In this document: in pieces, positions 51,167 to 61,100 of the stretch | Layout of the letters: each line of letters opens with the position of its first letter | How positions within the stretch are numbered: position 1 is the first letter of the stretch | Source of the DNA: Scenedesmus sp. ARA3 | Taxonomy: Eukaryota > Chlorophyta > Chlorophyceae > Sphaeropleales > Scenedesmaceae | Length of the DNA: 64,000 nucleotides | Direction of reading: 5' to 3' | NCBI GenBank assembly: GCA_004335835.1 | Contig: RWJK01001950.1 | Span: 1-64,000, forward strand | Translations under genes and position numbers: made by a program | The notes under the pieces: model-generated | Databases searched by the model: none | The model's input: the letters and a program-made list of their open reading frames with translations, nothing else | What the model was told of the DNA's origin: nothing

Positions 51167-52626
51167 AAGCTGCTGGTGTAGCTTAACTTGGCTGGCTGCA
51201 GCGTAAGCGGCAGTTTGGAGCTGCAGCATGTCAGCTGCACCTCCTGCTGCTGAAGCTGCGGGCAGAAGTCAACCTCCAGCGGCAGGCTGCCAGCGTTGCT
51301 GATGATGAACTCCCTGACAACACCCCTGAAGCTGCCGTCTGGGCCGCAGTAGCGCTGCTGGAACTTCTTGATGCTCTGCGGCAGTGCATCATCAGGTGCG
51401 TTGATGGTAAACATCACTGGCACCTGGTGCACCTTGAGCTCTGGCTTGCCGTGCGTGATGCCAAGCGCAAAGTGCAGCGGCTGCGGAGTGCCCTGCACAA
51501 CCATCACGCATGGCTCTGTGTAGCTGCCAGGAGGGCACTGGTCAGCTGCACAAGTGACTGGTATGCTAGCGGTGGTGCCCACTGCCACGCTGCCCTGGTG
51601 GCTGCCAAAGCGGCCTGCCGACAGCTCATAGTGCAGCACGGTGTCACCTGCAGGCAGGAGCAGCATAGCAGAATACACACCTTGTGATTGTGTTGCTTGG
51701 AAGCCCAATAGCTGGTTGTTGATTGGTTGCTCTGGTCTCATCAATGTCAGGTACTGGTGGTGGCTGCCAGCCCTACAGTATTCTAGATTTGCGCTACAAA
51801 AGTGTATGTTTCTGCAGCAAGGAATGCAGGCTGGCCGTACATGGACATGCAAGCGGGTTGTCGCATCAACAAAGAGGCCACTGCCACAGTGTGTTTCATG
51901 TCCGCATGAAGATCACCCTTGCACAGACATGCGGGTACAGTTGTAACCACCTGCACCCACCTTCGTTGTGAAGCTGGAAGTCCAGCTGCTCCGACTGGCC
52001 TGGCTGCAGCGGCACCACTGGCACCTCGCTGCGCTGTGCCACCTGCTGCCCGCCTGGCAGCCGCAGGCTCCACACGGGCTGCCGCACCTCAGCACTGATG
52101 GGCACCTCATGAACGCAGCCAGCGCCACCAGCAGCAATCAGCAGCTTGACATCCCTGATGGACTCGCTGCCGCTGCTGCAAGGCTGCATCTGCAGCTGCA
52201 GTGGCCGGCTGGCTTCATACGGCTGTAACACCACTGCGGCTGGCTCTAGAGCAAAGGTGGACTTCATGCCGTGTGGCACCTGCACCCTGCTCTTCAGCCG
52301 CACCGCCACACCAGTGTTGTTGCTGACGCGCAGCACATGCCTCACAGCTGGCTTGTAGCACGGCACTACTCCAAAGTCGATTGCCGCTGTGTCCACTGCC
52401 ACTGACAGCTGCTGGTACTCTGCCTGCACTGCAACGGCCACTGGTGCGCAGTCACCGCCAGCGGGCACCGCCAGCAGGAACTGGGCTGTCGCCTTGCCCG
52501 CTGCCGAGGAAGTGCCTGCCACAATGACAAGCTCAGACGCTCTGCCGGGGCTGATCAGTAGCTGCCGCTTAGGCACCTGGATCACCTGTGCTAGCTCAGC
52601 TGCAGCAGCCTCGGAGCTGCTTCCAT

Positions 52627-52658
<32 letters not shown>

Positions 52659-55150
52659 GTGGTCTCGTCCAGAAGCTGCAGCTGCAAGGGCTTGGAGGCA
52701 GCGTTGATGATGCGCAGGTGGCGCTCCTGCGGCTCTGCGCCAGTCAGCTGCGCGCCAAAGTCCACAGCCACGCTGCCTGGTATGGCAAACAGCTTGCCAT
52801 CAGGCAGCTGGCCAAACCTCACCTCAGCATCATGCGCCCTGGTGACAGCCCCCATGGCTGCTGCTAGCTGCTGCTTGTCCTGCTCTGAGCAGGGCTGTGC
52901 TGCAGCTGCAGCAGCCTGCTGAAGCAGATGCTGCGACCTGTGCAGCTTGCCAAGCAGCTGCTGCCTACGGGCCAGCAGCTGCGCCACCACACCTTCAAGA
53001 TACTTCACATGCTGCGCTGCTGCTGCATTGGCATCTGACCGCAGCAGTGACCTTGCCAGCTTGTGCAGTGCTTTGCTGCCCTGGTTAAACCTCTTCTCTG
53101 CTGCTTGCAGCTCGCTCAAGCTGCCCGCTGTTGCTGCCAAGATGCAGAGGGCCAGGCCCAGCGCCTTGTAAGATGCAACTAGAACTGCATCAAGCTGTGC
53201 TGCCAGCTGTTGCAGCTGCCGGGGTGCATCCTGCTGCAGCGCCTCATGCATGCCAGGGCCGGCCACGCCAGTGATGGGCTGCTTGATGTCACACCCCAAG
53301 TCCATCGTGAGCAGTGGGTGTAGAGGGTACAGCGCACGGTGCTGCAAGCAGCAGGCAGGACATAAGCAGGTGAGATCCTGTTGCAGGCAGCTGCAGCAGC
53401 AATGCAGTGCTTGGATGGCAATCGGCAGCAGCAACGAGGTGGCTATGCAAGGCCATCAGTTGGCCACCACAAACAGGACTGCCAAGCACTTGCACACTTG
53501 AGGTACAAACTTGGAGTGTAACTATGGTGAATTGGCAGCTGATGAGCTGGACACTTATGTATGTCATCGCTTTTGTTTGTGATAACAAATGTTGCAGCAC
53601 AGCTGCAGTGAATTCAGGCTATGATCATGCTAAGCTTGATACTGGTGAGAAGTGAGCAACATTCAAGTGGCACCACATTGGTTTGCAGCCCTCTGACAGC
53701 CACTGTCTTGCGTTCAAGCAGATGCCAGGCACCTCGGCTCACCTGGTTCTGTAAGCTCCTCAGCTGCACCACTTGGTCCTGTACACTGCTGCTGCTCAGT
53801 GCCTGGCACAGCTGCTGCACGGCAGCCTGCATTGCAGCTGCGCCCTGCGGCTCGCCCACTAGCAGGGTCGACAGGCTGCTGCAGGCACCCAGCAGCTGCT
53901 GCACATCTGCGCTGCTGGCAGATACTAGCTGCACAAGCTGCTGCAGCAGCTGTGTGTGCGGGCTGCAGCTTAGCTGCTGCTGCTCCCTCTCCAAGTCGGA
54001 GAGGATCTGGCGGCTGCTGCTCTGCTTAAACTCTTCCGGGTTGGGAGGAGCCGTAGCGACTGAGGTGAAGTTCTTGGCTGCATGCTCGGCTCTGCACAGG
54101 TTGGAATAGCTGGTCTGCAGCTGACGCAGGCAATCCTGCAGCTCTGTCTGCAGCTGGATCAGGTCCAGCCCCTGCCAGTTGCCGTTGTTGGGCAGGCCAG
54201 CAGCATCAGTAGCTGTGCTGCCGCTGCCGGCCGCAGCAACAGCACTCAGGTCACCGCCTGCAGCGTCAGTGCTGGCGCCGCTGGGGCTGCTGTCCATGCT
54301 GTCCAGCTCATGCCCACCCGACAGCGGTGCAAACCTGTCGCTGCTCAAGTTGCTGCTGCTGCTGCTGTTCTCCCGCTGCTGCATTGCGATTGCACTGCTG
54401 CTGCCAGCGCCTGGCGGTAGGCTGCCGCTGGAGTTGTTGCCAGTGCCACTGCAGGCGCTGTCGCTGAGCGCAGCGCCAGCATGCAGCGGCTCCTGCCCTG
54501 CAGCTTGCATGCTGGCATCAGAGCTGCCGCTGCTCTCCGGCTGCTCGTTGGGCAGACAGAGTTGCTGCATGTAGGCTGCTGCTGGCCTGTACTGATAGCT
54601 GAGAGCGCTGACTGTCAAGCCCACCTGCAGGCGTGAACCGCTGCCAAAGGTAATGGATGACCGGTACTTAACAGCCGCCACATCAAATGTGACGGGCTTG
54701 CCCATGGGCACACACTTGCTGAAGTCAGCAGGCCTTTGCAGCATTGCATCGACCACGGCGCCAGCAGCGTCAGCCACGGCACCAACTGCCCGGCGCAAGA
54801 AGCTGCTGTTCTGAGTGCTGTCCTTTGGATCTCCAAAGAACCACGCTGTCATCTGGCAGTTATCAGGGTCGGCAATCTGTATGGTGTAGTCAAACCGCCC
54901 ACCCGTTAGGTTGACTGCTTGCTGAGCACTGCCCTGCACCATAAAGCTGCCTGCTGCAGGCGGCAGCTCCAGCCGTGCATAGCTGAAGCCCTTGAACTGC
55001 TGTCTATCAGCTGAACTCAAGTAATGCCACACAAAGTCGCTGCGGAGCCTGACCTGCCTGGGGCCACGCTCACACTGCTGCCTGATGCGCTGCAGCACTG
55101 GGTTACCGTGCAACGGGTTGGCAGGGGTAGCGTCGCCGGTCACCTGGTGC

Positions 55151-55195
<45 letters not shown>

Positions 55196-58100
55196 GCAGC
55201 ACAGTGACACACTAGCTGAGCTGGTGTAGACACCCTGTCCAGCAAGGCGCATGAGCTGTGGCAGCAGGCAACTGAAAGGCAGGGCTGACTCAGCTTAGTT
55301 CGCCAACTAAGTCAGCACAAAGCGCCCTTTTTTGGGACCAGCCTCTGCGTCCTGGTCATTTTGCATTGTATGCATGATTCATGTGGCACAGCTGTTGAGC
55401 CAGGTCTCTGTACATTTGCCCACGCACCACAAACAGCTCTGTCAGGCCACAGGACCACGTGCTTTTGCCCGCCGCCTGCTGCGCTGTGGCTAGATGGCAG
55501 CACAGCTCAAAGCAGCTCTCCAGCTGGCTCTCCGTGGCGCGCAGCTGCGTGTCAAACTCCTCCTTGGCTAGTAGGCCCTGCTCGTGCATGCGCCTCCATG
55601 CCTCCAGCTCCCCCGCTTTCTGCACAACACAGCAAGCAAGCAAGCAATAAATGTTGTCACTTGCTACCAGCCAGGCGGCAGTCCTGCAGCACATCTCCAA
55701 GCCGCCACATAACTTTTTGTATTATTATGCAATGAGCATTTTATGTTTGGCTGAACAGGTGTTGCTGCAATGGCTGTCTGCATGACCATCTGCATAGGCA
55801 TCAGAGCTGCGAAGGCAACCTGTCGCACATATATGTGCGCATACTTGCCATGCAAACCAGTGCCAGACGCACAGCATGTATGTAGACACGCACAGCATGT
55901 ATGTAGACAAGCACAGCATGTATGTAGGCAAGCACAGCATGTATGTAGGCAAGCACAGCATGTATGTAGGCACGCACAGCATGTATGTAGGCAAGCACAG
56001 CATGTATGTAGGCAAGCACAGCATGTATGTAGACAAGCACAGCATGTATGTAGGCAAGCACAGCTGCCGGCAGTGTCCTGAGGTTGAGCTGCGCTTCAAC
56101 ACCATACACTGCACAAAGAAAAGGCAGAAGCTGCATCAGATCCTTGCAGCCAGCTCTTGCAGCAAGGCAATGCTGTCCATCCCAGCTCACCTGGTGCAGC
56201 AGCTTCTCCATCAGGCCCCGCCTGTCAAGCCTCCTCGCCTCCACCAGCTCATCACAGCCCTGCTGCCACTTCTTCAGCACTGCTGCCACCTCAGCCTCAC
56301 GCTGCAGGAAGCCCTCAGGCTTGATGCCTGACAGCACCTGCTGCAGCTCCCCACACACAACAGCAGACACCTGGGAGTACGCCCAGTCCTCCTGATGCTG
56401 CAGCCGGGTGAGCACACTCAGCAGCCCATCAGCAGCTTTGGCGGCGCCGCTGCTGCTTTCGGCAGCATCCAGCTTGCTAGTTGCTGCCTTGCTGTGGCTG
56501 CTGCTGCCCATGCTGTTGGCGCCTGACAGCAGCTCTTGCAGCAGCATCTCAGCTGGCAAGCTGCTGCTGCTGCTGCTGCTGCTGCCATCTTCCACATCAG
56601 CAGAGCTGACACCAACTGCTGGTGCCTCTTGTGGCGCATCTGCTGCTGCTGCAGGCCCACCCTGATCCCGTAGGTTGCTGACATCAACCTCTGCTGCAGA
56701 GGGCAGCGCCTGCTGGCTGCCATTGCTGTGGCTGCTTTGTGCGCCGCTGCTGACAGCAGAGCAGGCGTCACTGATGCTCTGCAGGGGCTGCTGCAGCAGG
56801 CGCTTCCCAAGCAGCGCATTCCTGCGGTGGTCGTCCAGCAGGCTCGCAACCCGCAGCACTCTGGGGCAGAAGTCATACACGGAGTGCAGCAGCTGGCCCT
56901 GGCCTTCAATGCCATGCCGCAGGCACGCCTCAATCACCTGGTGCTCTGCAATCCACGCCAACACAGCTGTGCTGCCTGGCTCGAGCTGGCCCGCTGCCTC
57001 TGCAGGGCCCCGCGCCTCCAGCAGCTTGAGCACAGCTGGCAGCTGGCTGGGGGCCAAGCAGCCAAGCTGGATGAGCTGCCAGTCTGGAACAAAGCCGGCG
57101 ATGTCATTGCTGCTGCTGCAGGTGTCTGGCAGGGCCCGCCACAGGCTGCTGCTGCTCGTCTGCATGTGCTGCAGATGCTCCTCCTGGCCGGCTTGCACCT
57201 GCACGCATAACACGCACATGCCGAGTCAGCAACAATCAACTGATGGCAGGCTGCTAGGATGGTGGTTGCCTGCCTGCACGCTGCTGGCAAGAGATGCAGC
57301 AGCGCTGGTTGCAGGGGGCGAGAAGTTCAAGCAGCAGCAACCCTGGTGCCTTTGCTTGCGCGAGTTTACTTGCAGAGTCCTGCCAATCACATTCTAGAGA
57401 TACGCCAGTCAACCACAATCTCATTTCAACAAAGCAACGACAACGTGTGAGTGCAGTCAGGAGTAGTCCAGCGGACTAACAATCACCTGGTATGCAAATG
57501 CCTGGTCCACAAGGGTCACTTCTGCCTTCAGCACCTCCTTTTGCAGCAGCTCGCCCCTGCCGCACAGCATGCGGCAGCAGGGCTGCAGCTTGGGCCTGCC
57601 CTGCTCCATCTGCTCTGTGCAGCTGCTGAGAGCCAACTTGAAGCCGTCAAGCAGCTCGCTGGCGCCGCTGCTGGCAACAAGGCCCGTCTCTGGCGAGGCG
57701 CTCACATCTAGTTGCATCAGCGCAGTGAAAGCACGCAGCAGGCCCTGCACTGCTGCGGCGTCTGCGCCGTTGAGACACTGCGCTGCCACTGACTGCTCCA
57801 GCAACTGCAGTGGGCTGCCTGGCTCCTGCTGTGCACTCACAACAGCAGCGGCAGCAGTGCCAGTGCTGGTGGTTGCTGCTGCTGGCATGCTCACAAACAG
57901 GCTCTGCTTCATGGCCAGCAGCACGTCCACAAAGCGCAGCCCCAGGTACGAGGCAGGCAGGAATGCCCTGCCAGTGGCATGTAGCTGCATCTCTGCAGCC
58001 TGCAGCATGGCAACCGGGCCAGCTACAGTGCCTTGGCGGCACTGAAGCAGTAGCCAGTCAGGGTCTGTTACAGCAGCTGCTGCGTAGGGCAGCAGCTGCA

Positions 58101-61100
58101 TCTGGTGCCTGATAGGTGCCTGCAGGCTTGCAGCCTCATGCGGCATGGCTGCAAGGGCGTCTGCAAGTCCCAGCTGCCTGGCCGTAGCCGCTGCTTTCCT
58201 GCCCAGCTCATCTAGGTCAGCGCTGCTGGAGGGGTGGTGGCAGCGTGCCAGGCGGCAGCACAGCAGCAGCAGCTGCACTGCCACACGCTGCAGTGCCATG
58301 CAGCTGTCAGCAGCAGGCTCCAGCCCTGCAGTGCTGAAGGATTGGATGTGCCACTGCAGCGAGTTCTTGGCAAGTGGCGCTGCTGCCTGAGCTGCTGCTG
58401 AGAGGTGAGCTTGCTGCTGCGGCTGCTGCAGCTGACAGATGAGCAGCACGCTGTGTGCAGCCTGCAGCACCTGCTGTGCAGTGGCTGTGCGGCTCCTGCT
58501 GGCTGTTGCCAGCGCATCTAGATCCTGCTGCAGGTCATGCACCAGCTGCTGCAGCTTTGGGTGCTGCTGCTGTAAGCAGCTGTAGCTGTCACTTGTGGCC
58601 AGCGCCTGGTGCTGCTGCCACTCGTCAATGCAGCTGCCGGTGCTGCTCAAAGCCACTGCCAGGGTATCTGCAAGCCAGGCGAGGCCTCCTGCGAAAGGAT
58701 CTCCAGCCTGGAACTCATCTGCAAGGCCCTTCAGGCGGTCGCAATCCTCCTGCAGCAGAATGTTCAAGCACAGCTGTTGAGGTAACCACATCGACACACC
58801 CCATCACACAATCCAGGTGCAGTTCATCAATGTCCACCCTGCTGAATTGCAACAGGTGCTGCCTGCATGTGTGCAATACGCGCATGTTCAAAGCTGATGT
58901 GAAGGTTGTGACCTGGCCTGCTTGGGCATGCAGCTGCCCGGTCTGCAGATTCCCTGTGCGCCTTCCTGTAGTGCGCATGCAAGACATGGCCTGCGCAGCT
59001 GAGACTCCACGGTAACGCCACCCACCTGCAGCTGTTGCACGGCGGCTTGAACCTGCCGGTGGCTGGTGAGATCCAGCGCCTGGCTGCCGTCTGCCTTTGC
59101 CACTGCCTCTGCCAGCTGCATGTGCAGGCCAAGCTGCTGGCAGTGAGCAGCCACTGCAGAGGTGTCAGACACACCAGCCGCTCCTGCCCAGTTTGCTGCC
59201 GCAGCCGCTGCTGTAGGAGCTACTGCGCCTGCTGTGCTCCTGATCAATCCAGCCACTGCATATGACAGCTCAACCAGGACGTCAGCAGCAGCCTGCACTT
59301 GCTCAGCTGCAGCGCGCTGCTGTGCAACGTCTCCTTCAGCCGCCAGCTCTGCCTCCTGTGCTGCCAGACGCTGCACAACCTGTTGCTGCTGCTGCAGCCG
59401 GCTTGTTACAGCTTGCTGCTTGGCCTGCTCTGCTTCAACCATCTTGACAATCTTCTGCACCTGCTGCTCCTGGGCACGGCTGGGCTTGAACTGGTGGCTG
59501 AGCTCAGCCTCTGCACGCTGGCGCTGCCGCTGCAGCTCCTCAAGCCGCTCCTCGAGCTTGTCGATGTCGCTGCATTAGCAACAGATTGGCGATAGATAAG
59601 GATATGTTAATTCGTTGACCACACATGTGCAACCTCAAGGAGGGGAAGCACGCCTGAGCAAGGAGAAGCAGCCACCCAAATCGACCAGAGCAGTTGTGAA
59701 GCTGGCTCGAAGCAGGTGCGCTGCCATGCTTTGTACAACTGAAGCAGTCTTGTCTAATATGTCCTGTGGATGCATTGCTGCTGGATTGATGCAGCTGCGC
59801 AGCTGCACGCAAGTTGCCGTACGCCCTGCTGGCAAGCCGCCTTGCACTTGTACAGGACTGCCAAGCAGCAGCACATACCACCGCAAGATGTACGCAAAGC
59901 AACACAGGTACAAGACTAGGGTTGCATTTGCCAAAAGCAGGCAGCCCACCTTGATTGGCGCAGCTTTGCCAACTCCGCTTGTGCTTGCCTGCGCTGAGAC
60001 TGAACTTGTGCTAGGTGCTGCTGGTGCTCGCGTGCAACCGCTGAGGATGTCCTGACAGCAACACGGCCCTGCAGCTGCTCAACAGCACTGCTGCAGCAGC
60101 TAGCAGCAGCCCCGCATGCAGCGGCAAGTGCCATGGCTGCTGCCAGCTGGCTCTGGATGCTGCTGCTGCTCTTGCCGCCAATGCCTGCCGTGCAACCTGC
60201 ACCTGTTGCGGCACCTGCTGTGATCTGTAGCTCACGCAGCCCTTGCTGCCATGGCAGCAGCCACGATGACACCTGGAACACCTCTACAGCACCCTGCTGC
60301 TGCTGCTGCTGTTGGGAACCGCTTGCGATGTAAGCAAAAGCAGCTGCTCCGCCTTGACTTGACGGCACAAAAGCTGCTGCTCGGTTGGCCACAAGCTGGT
60401 CGGCCTGGCTGCAGCCTGCCAGCGTGAGCATGAGTGCCTCGTCCTGTGGCGCAACGAGTGCTGCCGCATCCAGCAGTGTCAGGCCCAGGGGAGCCAGCAC
60501 AGCCGCGCACTTGGTGGTGCCACTGCTGATGGTGTCAGTGAGCGCTGCTGACTGGCGGTACAGCAGCTGCAGGTGCTGGAACTGCCCGATGAGGCTGTCA
60601 CCCAAGCTGGAGATGCCATTGCTGCACTCTGCTGCCTCCTGCAGCTGCCGGCACAGTGCAGCTGTGTCTGCGTAAGTCAGCTGGTTGCTGTGCTGCAGGT
60701 GCTGCGTCCGGAACGAAGCATAGCCTGCAGCAACCTGCAGCAAGAAGTCAGGTGGCAGCTTGGCCGGCCTGCTGCTGCTGCTGTTGGCCAGGCTGTGCTG
60801 CTGCAGCTTCACAGCTAGGCGATCTGGCGATAGAACAGCACACAACGCAGCCAGCTCAGCAGCTAGCTGCTGCGGCTGCTGTGTGTCGTCTCCATGCTCC
60901 GCTGTCAGCTGCTTGCACACTTCCAGAGCCCTGAGCCAGCTGCTGCACTGCATCTTGGCCTGCAGCAGTGCCTCAGCTGCGTTGATACTGTCCTGGTGCT
61001 GTTGCAGTGCCGTGGGGTCCAGCAGCATGCTGTCAAGCTCTGCAAATGCTGCCTGCAGCTGCACTAACTGCTCTGCATCAACCAGCACTGCATGGCTGCC

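Noticed and set aside
55801..56190. LAYIHAV repeats as part of the giant protein
   Set aside because: A CAG|GTGAGC donor at 56191/56190 and the next in-phase acceptor at 55620 remove this segment as an intron. The repeats are an open-frame accident of the 21-bp period.
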